In this document: in pieces, positions 7,256 through 13,888 of the stretch
How the letters are laid out: every line of letters begins with the position of its first letter
Position numbering within the stretch: position 1 is the first letter of the stretch
Source of the DNA: Synergistales bacterium
GTDB lineage: Bacteria > Synergistota > Synergistia > Synergistales > Aminobacteriaceae
Assembly: GCA_025997935.1 (NCBI GenBank)
Contig: BNVG01000031.1
Span: 1-17,682 of the forward strand
Direction: 5' to 3'
DNA: 17,682 nucleotides
Translations under genes and position numbers: made by a program
The notes under the pieces: model-generated
Database searches by the model: none
What the model was told of the DNA's origin: nothing
The model's input: only the letters and a program-made list of their open reading frames with translations

Positions 7256-8784
7256 GCTTTCGGCTTCATCAGCGGGAAGAGTATGACGTCGCGAATAGAA
7301 CGGGAGTTTGTCAGGAACATCACAAGCCTGTCTATGCCTATCCCCATGCCTCCCGTGGGCGGCAGTCCCGACTCTATGGCGTTTATAAAGTCCTCGTCGA
7401 AGTCGTGAGCCTCGTCGTCCCCGGCCTCTTTCTTGCGAAGCTGCTCCTCGAAGCGGCCTCTTTGGTCAATGGGGTCGTTAAGCTCGCTAAAGGCGTTGGC
7501 AAGCTCTTTACCACACATGAAAAGCTCAAAGCGGTGAGTGTAGTCGGGGTTTTCCGGGTCGCGCTTCGACAGGGGCGAGATTTCCGTCGGGTGCCCTATG
7601 ACGAAAGTCGGGTTTATCAGCTTGTCCTCGCAGAAGGCCTCGAACATGAGGTTAAGCACGGCAAAACGACTCTCGCCGCCCTTCAGTTCTCCGCCTATAC
7701 CCTTCTCGGCGGCGATTTTCCGCGCTTCCGGGTCGCTCGTCACGGCCTTGAAGTCCACACCTGTATATTCTTTTACTATGTCCAGCATGGTGACGCGGCG
7801 GAAGGGCTTCTCTAAGTCCAACTCCACGCCCTGCCATTCTATTTTGAGCGCGCCGATTGTGAGGGCGGCGTTTCGGATTAATTCCTCGGCTAAGTTCATC
7901 ATGTCCTCGTAGTCGGCGTAAGACCAGTAGACCTCCATCATGGTGAACTCTGGGTTGTGCATGGTGTCGATGCCTTCGTTGCGGAACTGCTTACCGATTT
8001 CGTAGACTCGCCCCATCATGCCGACGACAAGGCGCTTCAGGTAAAGCTCAGGCGCTATGCGAAGGAACATATCAAGAGACAGCGCGTTGTGAAAGGTCTT
8101 GAACGGACGGGCGGCCGCGCCTCCGGCCAAGACGGAGAGAATGGGCGTCTCTACCTCGAGCGTTCCGTGGTCGTCGAGGGTTTTGCGGAAAGACGCGATT
8201 ATCCTTGCGCGGTTACGGAAAGTATCTCTGACCTCCGGGTTCGCTATGAGGTCCGTGTAGCGTCGCCGGTAGCGCGCCTCGGTGTCGGTGAGTCCGTGCC
8301 ACTTTTCGGGCAGGGGGCGAAGGGCTTTGCAGAGCAGTTTATACTCAGTTACCAGAATGGTGAGCTCGCCGCGCCGCGTCCGGCAGGGATGCCCTATAAC
8401 GCCGACCCAATCGCCTGAGTCCACCCATTTTTTGAGGAACTCATAGCTCTTTTCCCCAAGCTCGTTAAACTGGCAATAGAGTTGTATCCTGTCCGATTCG
8501 TCGGCGAGATCGGCGAACGTGGCTTTGCCCTGACGCCTCACGGTCATCAGGCGTCCGGCGGTACAGAGTACGGCGTCACGCAAAACCTCATCCGGCTGAA
8601 CGTGGTCGAAGCGTTCTCTTATGCTGGCTACCGTGTCCCTTCTGTCCCATTTCTCCACGACATAGGGGTCGTACCCCTCCTCTTCGCGGAGACGCCCGAG
8701 TTTTTCCTTTCTCTGACGCAAAATCTCGTTTTCATTTTCGTTTTCTATAATTTCCGAATTAACAGAATTTTGAGTGTCCGGCAA
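7252..8784 (-). CDS. lysS: Lysyl-tRNA synthetase, class II
   Basis: Charges tRNA-Lys with lysine. The 510-residue product has an N-terminal acidic stretch with an ENENENE run, an OB-fold anticodon-binding domain (about 70-150), and the class II catalytic core: motif 1 around VETPIL near 211, motif 2 FRNEGIDTMHNPEF near 267-280, and motif 3 GGMGIGIDRLVMFLT near the C-terminus. The start is TTG at 8784: AAGGAGG (8795-8801 on the - strand) sits 10 nt upstream, and no better ATG is in frame. A palindromic repeat acting as a probable terminator lies just upstream, leaving only about 27 nt for any lysS promoter, so transcription may come from readthrough or from within the preceding gene. The stop codon lies in a second repeat copy. 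Confidence 0.95.
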   Translation of the reverse strand: MPDTQNSVNSEIIENENENEILRQRKEKLGRLREEEGYDPYVVEKWDRRDTVASIRERFDHVQPDEVLRDAVLCTAGRLMTVRRQGKATFADLADESDRIQLYCQFNELGEKSYEFLKKWVDSGDWVGVIGHPCRTRRGELTILVTEYKLLCKALRPLPEKWHGLTDTEARYRRRYTDLIANPEVRDTFRNRARIIASFRKTLDDHGTLEVETPILSVLAGGAAARPFKTFHNALSLDMFLRIAPELYLKRLVVGMMGRVYEIGKQFRNEGIDTMHNPEFTMMEVYWSYADYEDMMNLAEELIRNAALTIGALKIEWQGVELDLEKPFRRVTMLDIVKEYTGVDFKAVTSDPEARKIAAEKGIGGELKGGESRFAVLNLMFEAFCEDKLINPTFVIGHPTEISPLSKRDPENPDYTHRFELFMCGKELANAFSELNDPIDQRGRFEEQLRKKEAGDDEAHDFDEDFINAIESGLPPTGGMGIGIDRLVMFLTNSRSIRDVILFPLMKPKA

Positions 8785-8810
8785 TATATTTTTTCCTCCT
8801 TAATTTTCAT

Positions 8811-8838
8811 GAAAAACGGGCGACCGAGGCGGTCGCCC
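8811..8838 (-). terminator. Rho-independent terminator after the lactate cassette, formed by a repeat
   Basis: On the - strand, GGGCGACCG and CGGTCGCCC form a perfect 9-bp stem with a 3-nt loop, followed by GTTTTTC. It starts 10 nt after the stop of the FAD-linked dehydrogenase gene and would end the larA-etfBA-dehydrogenase transcript before lysS. The stem is the REP-like repeat copy A. Confidence 0.65.
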
Positions 8839-8842
8839 CTAC
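8817..8842. repeat. REP-like palindrome, copy A
   Basis: Perfect palindromic arms at 8818-8826 and 8830-8838, followed on the + strand by CTAC. On the - strand it begins GTAGGGGCGAC, as does copy B at 7232-7255. Intergenic palindromes of this general GTAGGGGCGACC type recur in many unrelated bacterial genomes. Two copies 1.6 kb apart bracket lysS in the same orientation. Confidence 0.7.
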
Positions 8843-8848
8843 AAAAAC

Positions 8849-10273
8849 CTATTTCTCTTGAATCAATTTCCCGGGGTTCAGAATCTCCTGCGGGTCGAAG
8901 GCCAGCTTTATGGCGCGGTGAATGGCGGTCTCCTCTGGCGTCTTGGTGTGGAGCAACGCCGGTAGTTTCAGGAAGCCCACGCCGTGCTCTCCGCTGCCGA
9001 GCCCGCCGAGCTTCACGGTCTCCTTGATGAGGTCCTCGAAGTATTCCTCTGAGTACGTCCCCCAGCGTTCGGGCGTCATGTCGTCCGGCTTGATTGCAAG
9101 AGGGTGAAGGTTGCCGTCGCCGATATGACCGAGGACGGCCGTCCTGACTTTCCACTTTTCGGATACCCGCGCTATGGTGCGAATAAGCTCCGGCACGACG
9201 GAAAGCGGAGCCACGAGGTCGCCCGAAAGCGAGCAGTAGGGGTCGAAGGAGCGCATACCCTCGGCCAAGTTCTGCCTTACGTTCCATATCATGCCCGAGT
9301 CTATACGGCTTTCGGCCACGAAGACTTCAAAAGCGCCCTGCTCAAGACAAATGGTTCCGACTTTCTCGTAGGCGTTCTCAAGCTCTTCGTCGCTTTCGCC
9401 CTCTATCTGTATAAGCAAATACGCCTCGGTCTTCTCCTGAAACGGCAATGTTGTGCCGACGTATTTTGTGGTGACGTCCACGGAGAAGCGGTCCATAAGC
9501 TCGCAGGATATGACTTTGACGCCGCTCTTGACGACGAGCGCCACTGTGGAGACAAGAGACTCGAGCGTCGGATAGGCGGCCAAAAGATTGACGGTTTTGC
9601 CCGGAAGAGGCTCAAGGTTCACTATAACCTTCGTGATGATTCCAAGCGTACCCTCAGAGCCTATCATAAGCTGCAAGAGGCTGTAACCCCAGGTGTCCTT
9701 GCGGAACTTCCCGCCAAGCTCAATGACCGCGCCCGACGGCAGAACCACCTCAAGCCCCATGACGTGACGCCTCGTAGAGCCGTAGCGTATGACCTTACCG
9801 CCCCCGGCGTTCGTCCCGACGTTGCCGCCGATGTAGCTCGTCTCGGTGCTCATGGGGTAGCCCGCGTAGAGAAAACCTTTTTCTACGACAGCTTTACAGA
9901 GGTCGTTCGTGACGACTCCCGGCTCCACTACGGCCACACGGTTGACGGGGTCTATCTCTAAGATTTTATTCATCTTCTCTATGGAGAGAACGATGCCGCC
10001 GTGAATCGGAATAGCCGCTCCGGCCAAGCCGCTTCCCGCCGCGCGCGGCGTGACGGGGATTCTATGCTTGCTGGCTATCTTCATCACAGCGGAGACCTGG
10101 TCGCGGTTCTCGGGGCGCACCACCGCGTCCGGGTCATGAGAGAAGACTTTGCCAGCCATGTCGCAGGCGTAGTTGTCAAGCGCGTCTTTATCCTCATAAA
10201 TGACGTTTCTGTCCCCTATTGCAGCCCTCAGCTCCGCCACGACGGCGGGCGTTATCTTGCCATACTCGCTCAT
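8849..10273 (-). CDS. FAD-linked 2-hydroxyacid (D-lactate/glycolate-type) dehydrogenase
   Basis: A 474-residue flavoenzyme of the GlcD/LctD family, probably oxidising D-lactate to pyruvate with EtfAB as electron acceptor. Seen: a PCMH-type FAD-binding domain with TPRAAGSGLAGAAIP near 75-89, IGGNVGTNAGGGKVIRYG near 148-165 and IGSEGTLGIIT near 204-214, and a C-terminal catalytic/metal region with HIGDGNLHP at 383-391 and SGEHGVG at 427-433. The ATG overlaps the etfA stop (ATGA), so the two are coupled. The arrangement LarA, EtfB, EtfA, dehydrogenase resembles the lactate operon of Acetobacterium woodii, whose Ldh/Etf complex couples lactate oxidation to NAD+ reduction by electron confurcation. 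The hydroxyacid could also be glycolate or 2-hydroxyglutarate; lactate is inferred from larA. Confidence 0.88.
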   Translation of the reverse strand: MSEYGKITPAVVAELRAAIGDRNVIYEDKDALDNYACDMAGKVFSHDPDAVVRPENRDQVSAVMKIASKHRIPVTPRAAGSGLAGAAIPIHGGIVLSIEKMNKILEIDPVNRVAVVEPGVVTNDLCKAVVEKGFLYAGYPMSTETSYIGGNVGTNAGGGKVIRYGSTRRHVMGLEVVLPSGAVIELGGKFRKDTWGYSLLQLMIGSEGTLGIITKVIVNLEPLPGKTVNLLAAYPTLESLVSTVALVVKSGVKVISCELMDRFSVDVTTKYVGTTLPFQEKTEAYLLIQIEGESDEELENAYEKVGTICLEQGAFEVFVAESRIDSGMIWNVRQNLAEGMRSFDPYCSLSGDLVAPLSVVPELIRTIARVSEKWKVRTAVLGHIGDGNLHPLAIKPDDMTPERWGTYSEEYFEDLIKETVKLGGLGSGEHGVGFLKLPALLHTKTPEETAIHRAIKLAFDPQEILNPGKLIQEK

Positions 10274-11271
10274 TTCGACACCCCCTGAGCCGAACCTTTT
10301 TTCAGGTCGCTTATAAGACGCGGGATTATCTCAAGCACACTGCCAACGACTCCAAGGTCGGCCACGCCGAATATGGGCGCTTCCGCGTCGGTGTTTATCG
10401 CCACTACGGTCTCAGCGCCGGACATTCCGGCCAAGTGCTGTACAGCGCCCGATATGCCGCAGGCGAGATAAAGGCGCGGCGTGACGGATTTACCGCTAAG
10501 CCCAACCTGAGACGAGGCCGGAGCCCAGCCGAGATCAACGGCGCTTCGCGAAGCGCCAACAGAGCCGCCCAAAAGGCCGGCCAATTCGTCGAGAAGCATG
10601 AAGTTCTTGGCGCCCTTCATGCCTTTGCCCCCGGCCACTATGACCTCCGCGTCCTGTATAGGAAGGCCGACGCGGGACTCGGCCTCAAAGCCGAGGAAAG
10701 TCAAAAGCGACGCGAGGGATGATTTTTGAGGCGCGTAACTTACTATTTCGCCCTTGCGCTGCGCGTCACGCTGAAGCGGCCTTTTGGACTTGGGGCGCAC
10801 CGTGCACATCTGGGGCCGTCGCGTCGGGGTCATTATATCCGCCATGACGTTGCCGCCTATGGCGGGGCGCGTCTGCAGCAGGCCGCCGTCTTGAATGGAA
10901 AGCCCCGTGCAGTCGGCGGTCAGACCGACGCCTAATTTAGCGTAAAGCACGGGCATCGTGCTGCGCCCCTGCGTCGTCGCGGACGATATAAAAATCTGAG
11001 GTTCGAGCTTCTCCACCATCTCCTTCAAGACGGAGACCTGAGAGTCGACAAGATAATGTTTGAGTTCAGGAGCGGACACATGATAAACCTTGTCCGCGCC
11101 GTACTCGAACAGAGAGGGCAGGTCGGACGCGTCGCCCAGAACGACGCTCGCAAGCGGAACCTTGAGATCGTCCGCCAAACTCCTCCCCCACGCCAACAGC
11201 TCATAAGAGACCGAGTGAAGTTTTCCGTCCCTAGTCTCAGCTAATGTCCAAACTTCGTGTTGGGCGGCCAT
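10270..11271 (-). CDS. etfA: Electron transfer flavoprotein alpha subunit
   Basis: A 333-residue EtfA that binds FAD and forms a heterodimer with EtfB to carry electrons from the adjacent dehydrogenase. Seen: an N-terminal Etf fold, the ATTQGRSTMPVLYAKLGVGLTAD segment split around residues 98-120, and the C-terminal FAD-binding domain with VGASRSAVDLGWAP (238-251), SGKSVTPRLYLACGISGA (259-276) and AINTDAEAPIF (291-301). It lacks the N-terminal ferredoxin-like [4Fe-4S] extension that I recall in the A. woodii LctC protein, so any ferredoxin coupling must work differently here. The ATG shares one base with the etfB stop (TAATG), and the stop overlaps the next gene. An 18-bp perfect palindrome lies in the FAD-site coding region. 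Confidence 0.92.
   Translation of the reverse strand: MAAQHEVWTLAETRDGKLHSVSYELLAWGRSLADDLKVPLASVVLGDASDLPSLFEYGADKVYHVSAPELKHYLVDSQVSVLKEMVEKLEPQIFISSATTQGRSTMPVLYAKLGVGLTADCTGLSIQDGGLLQTRPAIGGNVMADIMTPTRRPQMCTVRPKSKRPLQRDAQRKGEIVSYAPQKSSLASLLTFLGFEAESRVGLPIQDAEVIVAGGKGMKGAKNFMLLDELAGLLGGSVGASRSAVDLGWAPASSQVGLSGKSVTPRLYLACGISGAVQHLAGMSGAETVVAINTDAEAPIFGVADLGVVGSVLEIIPRLISDLKKGSAQGVSK
10540..10557. repeat. 18-bp perfect palindrome inside etfA
   Basis: GGCGCTTCGCGAAGCGCC reads identically on both strands. It encodes GASRSA in the FAD-binding loop, so protein constraint may explain much of it. No neighbouring T-run. Confidence 0.6.
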
Positions 11272-12083
11272 TATCCGTTCACCTCGACTCTGTTATCGTT
11301 CAAAACCTTCAAAAGCTCGCACACGGCCCCGTCGAAATCCTCCGAAGCGGAGAGTTTTTTGCCCTTGCGCGTCACCTGCGGATAGCGCACCTTGACCACC
11401 TTTGTCGGCGAACCGGACAAGCCCACGTTTTCTTTTGGAATATCGAGGTCGGCAAACGACAAGGTTTTAATAGCGGCCTTACGTCCCTTGAGCTTACCGC
11501 CGAGAGTGCAGAGGCGCGGGACGTTTATCTCTTTGATAACGACGGCTAAGGCCGGAAACGGCGAAGACAGCTTCTCGTGTCCGCCCTCTACGGCCCGCTC
11601 TATATCGAGTTTGCCCTCGCCCACGCTCAGCTTGCTGACATAAGTCAGCACGGGAAGCCCCAAAAGAGACCCCACGGACGGGCCGACCTGCCCCGTCTCG
11701 CCGTCGGTGGCGCGTTCTCCACTCAGTATGAGGTCAAACGAGCCGAGTTTTTTCAGAGCGGCTGACAGCGCTCTCGACGTCGCCAAAGTGTCGGAACCGG
11801 CAAAAGCCCTGTCCGTTAGAACAACGCCGTCGTCGCAGCCCATCGCTATGGCGTACCTCACGGCCTTGTCCGCCGTGGGAGGCCCCATAGTTACGGCGGT
11901 CACAGATACGCCCGGGAACTTCTCCTTCAGGCGCACCGCCTCCTCAATGGCGTGCAGGTCAAGCGGGTTTACCTCCACGGCCAACCCCTCGCGCACCATA
12001 ACGCCGGTCTCCGGGTCTATCTTCACGTTCTCCGTCGCCGGCACCTGTTTCACAAGCACGGCTATTTTCTTCAAACTGCTCAA
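11271..12083 (-). CDS. etfB: Electron transfer flavoprotein beta subunit
   Basis: A 270-residue EtfB, partner of the adjacent EtfA. Seen: IAVLVKQVP at the N-terminus, VNPLDLHAIEEAVRL near 38-52, AGSDTLATS at 95-103, TDGETGQVGP at 126-135, and the IKEINVPRLCTLGG segment. The VNPxDxxAxEEA block and the nearby nucleotide-binding loop resemble Etfs that carry a second FAD and can bifurcate; that is an inference, not proven by sequence alone. The start is placed at TTG 12083: an AAGGAGG site lies 8 nt upstream of it, while the longer frame's GTG at 12092 overlaps that SD and cannot be used with it. The gene follows larA by 32 nt and abuts etfA. Confidence 0.92.
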   Translation of the reverse strand: MSSLKKIAVLVKQVPATENVKIDPETGVMVREGLAVEVNPLDLHAIEEAVRLKEKFPGVSVTAVTMGPPTADKAVRYAIAMGCDDGVVLTDRAFAGSDTLATSRALSAALKKLGSFDLILSGERATDGETGQVGPSVGSLLGLPVLTYVSKLSVGEGKLDIERAVEGGHEKLSSPFPALAVVIKEINVPRLCTLGGKLKGRKAAIKTLSFADLDIPKENVGLSGSPTKVVKVRYPQVTRKGKKLSASEDFDGAVCELLKVLNDNRVEVNG

Positions 12084-12115
12084 AAATGGCACCTCCTTAA
12101 AAATCTCGTGAGGAT

Positions 12116-13402
12116 TTATTTCTCTAATTTAGGTAGCGTGTTCGCGCCCTGCGGCATGAGCCAGGTCTTCAGCGACTTGCCGTTTTTGGCGTAAACCTTA
12201 TCCAAAGCCTCATCCAGCGTCCTTGAAACCTGAATGCCCGTTCCGTCCAAAAGCGCCGCGTCTATCTTGGTGACTAAATGAAAATCATACTGCTCGGCGG
12301 TCTGTCCTATGCAGTAGCCGACGTGCTTGGCTATGGTGAACTCGCGGCGTAGCTCGGCCTCTCGTTCGTCGGAGTTCTTGAACTTCTGGAGCATAGTCTG
12401 CACCTCTTCGTTTCCGAAGCCCTCGCTACAAGCGGAAAGCACTACGACCGCGCCGCCGGGGCGCGTTGCGTCCTCGGCGTTGAAGATGGTCTTGCATGTC
12501 TGATACAGGTTGATGTCTTTGGGGAATCCGCAGGCGGAGGCCACTGAGAGGTCGGCTAAGCGCGGTATGGAAATGGCGTCCACCGCGTCTACGGCGGCCA
12601 TACCGGCCTCGTGCGCCTTCTGCCAGTCTCCGGCGAAAGCCCAGCCTATCTGGCCCGACGCATTTACCGCTACATTCAGCAGGAAAGAGGGCTTGAGTTT
12701 CGCGGCCGTTTCCGTCATATCGAGGTGAATCAGGTTGCCATCGATGTTGCCGCTTCGGCAGATTCGGTTGCGCCCCTTGGCCGGGGGAACATTAAGCGCG
12801 AGAATGTGGTTGGTCATGACAGTTTCGTAAGAGGCTATGCCCGGCAATACGGCCTTGCGTCCGCCGCCCCAACCGGACATGAAGTGGTAGACCACGCCGC
12901 CCGTCAGGATTACATGGTCGGCGTCCGCGGCTCGCTTGTTCAGCCTTACGGGCGTACCATAGCTCGTCTTGCCGAAATCCGCCATTTCGTCCGTTTTGGA
13001 GGAGTGGTCATAAACTTTATGACGTTTATAGAGCTCCGAGCCAACAATCGTTTCATGCTCCTGCGGCGTCTGGGCGCGATGCGTGCCTACGCCGGAGATG
13101 AAGAAAATATCCTCGTCCTTCGAACCGCCTTTTTTGATCTCGTCAACCAACAGTTTAAGATAAACGCTCGGATGTTGCCATAAGCGCGTAGTATCGCAAG
13201 TGACGATGCAGACCTTCTCGCCCGGCTTGACTATCTCGCTGACGCGCGGGCTTCCTATGGGGTTTTCGAGAGCTTTCTTTACGGCCTCTTCCTCGGTGGC
13301 GGCGCAGGGAACCTCGCGGCTCTGCAGTACACCGAGCAGGTTTTCTTCCGGAATATCGACCTCCATTATTTCACGGTCGAACTTCAAGCTGTACCTACTC
13401 AC
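12116..13402 (-). CDS. larA: Nickel-pincer lactate racemase family protein (LarA-like)
   Basis: LarA interconverts L- and D-lactate with a nickel-pincer nucleotide cofactor. The 428-residue protein keeps the cofactor residues, counted from the chosen start: DTTR (D70), GTHR (H108), VVYHF (H173), GGRKAVLPG (K183, the covalent attachment lysine) and TNH (H199). These fall close to the L. plantarum LarA positions. Relatives act on other 2-hydroxyacids, so lactate is inferred from the downstream etfBA and dehydrogenase genes. The start is GTG 13402: an extended SD (AAGGAGATGAT) precedes it, whereas the ATG at 13411 lies within that SD. The cofactor-making larB, larC and larE genes are not in the window. 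It is the first gene of the cassette and is divergent from the attenuator-controlled transporter. Confidence 0.88.
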   Translation of the reverse strand: MSRYSLKFDREIMEVDIPEENLLGVLQSREVPCAATEEEAVKKALENPIGSPRVSEIVKPGEKVCIVTCDTTRLWQHPSVYLKLLVDEIKKGGSKDEDIFFISGVGTHRAQTPQEHETIVGSELYKRHKVYDHSSKTDEMADFGKTSYGTPVRLNKRAADADHVILTGGVVYHFMSGWGGGRKAVLPGIASYETVMTNHILALNVPPAKGRNRICRSGNIDGNLIHLDMTETAAKLKPSFLLNVAVNASGQIGWAFAGDWQKAHEAGMAAVDAVDAISIPRLADLSVASACGFPKDINLYQTCKTIFNAEDATRPGGAVVVLSACSEGFGNEEVQTMLQKFKNSDEREAELRREFTIAKHVGYCIGQTAEQYDFHLVTKIDAALLDGTGIQVSRTLDEALDKVYAKNGKSLKTWLMPQGANTLPKLEK

Positions 13403-13427
13403 GCAAATCATCTCCTTTTCTCGTATA

Positions 13428-13457
13428 TTACTTCAAATTATTTCAAATTATTTCAAA
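13428..13457. repeat. Three tandem 10-bp repeats upstream of larA
   Basis: TTACTTCAAA, TTATTTCAAA and TTATTTCAAA follow one another with a 10-bp period at 13428-13437, 13438-13447 and 13448-13457. They lie 26-55 nt before the larA start codon. A helical-turn period suits an activator or repressor binding array, or an element in the larA 5' leader RNA. Confidence 0.75.
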
Positions 13458-13570
13458 GATAATATTGCAAATATATATAACCCAAACAGCGCGATAACTC
13501 AAGCGGAAAAAGGCGACAAGGACAGCTTGAACCTTAACCGGAGAAAATGGCCGGAGGCAAAGTCTGTGGA

Positions 13571-13601
13571 ATTATATCACGGTTTGACGGGCATTTGTAA
13601 A
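13571..13601 (-). promoter_or_regulatory. Candidate promoter of the larA-etfBA-dehydrogenase cassette
   Basis: On the - strand, TTTACA (13601-13596) and TATAAT (13576-13571) are 19 bp apart, and TGA directly before TATAAT makes an extended -10. The start site would be near 13564, giving larA a leader of about 160 nt that includes the three 10-bp repeats. It sits back to back with the + strand promoter at 13617-13646. Confidence 0.5.
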
Positions 13602-13616
13602 AATCAAAACTGCTTA

Positions 13617-13646
13617 TTGACAAGCGCGCAACCACCATAGTAGAAT
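13617..13646 (+). promoter_or_regulatory. Sigma-70-type promoter for the leader peptide and transporter
   Basis: Consensus -35 TTGACA at 13617-13622 and TAGAAT at 13641-13646 (five of six matches) with an 18-bp spacer. The start site would be near 13653, about 44 nt before the leader-peptide ATG, as expected for an attenuator transcript. Confidence 0.8.
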
Positions 13647-13696
13647 GCTCAAGTTATGTTTGAAGTAGTTGAATTTTTAAGAAAGGGGTACTCGTG

Positions 13697-13786
13697 ATGA
13701 TAAAAATTTCCTGTTCCAGCCTCCTCCTCGTTATTATAATAGTTTCGCTTATTCGCGGGTCCTCTGTTTGGGTGGTCGGCGTCTGA
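13697..13786 (+). CDS. Branched-chain amino acid leader peptide (29 residues)
   Basis: A short reading frame starting at ATG 13697 behind a GAAAGGGG Shine-Dalgarno (13681-13688, 8-nt spacing) and ending at TGA 13784-13786. Of 29 residues, 6 are Ile, 4 Leu and 6 Val. They include an uninterrupted LLLVIIIV run at residues 9-16 (codons 13721-13744, with two ATA codons) and a VWVVGV end. This is the composition of the ilv operon leader peptides, whose translation senses charged tRNA levels. It lies between a strong promoter and a Rho-independent terminator, and codons 21-25 (13757-13771) double as the antiterminator strand. The peptide itself probably has no function beyond ribosome stalling. I have not seen this leader linked to a YkvI-type gene before, though that is only recall. 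Confidence 0.88.
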   Translation: MIKISCSSLLLVIIIVSLIRGSSVWVVGV

Positions 13787-13821
13787 GCGCCGTAGTTTTG
13801 AAAAATTCCAAACCGAGACCC
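13757..13821 (+). promoter_or_regulatory. Antiterminator of the transporter attenuator
   Basis: GGGTCCTCTGTTTGG (13757-13771, inside the leader peptide frame) pairs with CCAAACCGAGACCC (13808-13821). Thirteen base pairs form with one T.C mismatch (13765 with 13814) and one bulged C (13762). The second strand includes the whole 5' arm of the terminator, so the two structures exclude each other. A ribosome stalled on the Leu/Val/Ile run would leave this pairing free to form. A ribosome reaching the stop at 13784 would cover part of the first strand. A small CGGCG/CGCCG hairpin (13777-13781 with 13788-13792) spans the leader stop codon. Confidence 0.8.
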
Positions 13822-13843
13822 TAAAAAAGGGCCTCGGTTTTTT
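13811..13843 (+). terminator. Attenuator terminator upstream of the transporter gene
   Basis: AACCGAGACCC (13811-13821) pairs with GGGCCTCGGTT (13829-13839) through an 11-position stem with one A.C mismatch and a 7-nt loop. A T-run (13838-13843) follows. It sits 24 nt after the leader peptide stop and 45 nt before the transporter ATG, so it can only serve to stop transcription before that gene. Confidence 0.9.
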
Positions 13844-13888
13844 ATTTTATATTCAGCGCAAAATTTGAATAATTCGGAGGGGTTTTGA

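Noticed and set aside
8725..8750. Repetitive GAAAACGAAAAT-like stretch at the lysS 5' end
   Set aside because: Explained by the low-complexity ENENENE coding run near the LysS N-terminus.
9104..9961. 285-codon + strand open frame opposite the FAD-linked dehydrogenase gene
   Set aside because: The opposite strand holds all the GlcD/LctD motifs; this frame has no recognisable motif or start signal.
13428..13457. Short repeats as a CRISPR-like array
   Set aside because: Three adjoining 10-bp units with no spacers; not a CRISPR.
13200..13640. 146-codon + strand frame running from larA antisense into the intergenic region
   Set aside because: Starts antisense to larA and crosses both promoters; no SD or motif.
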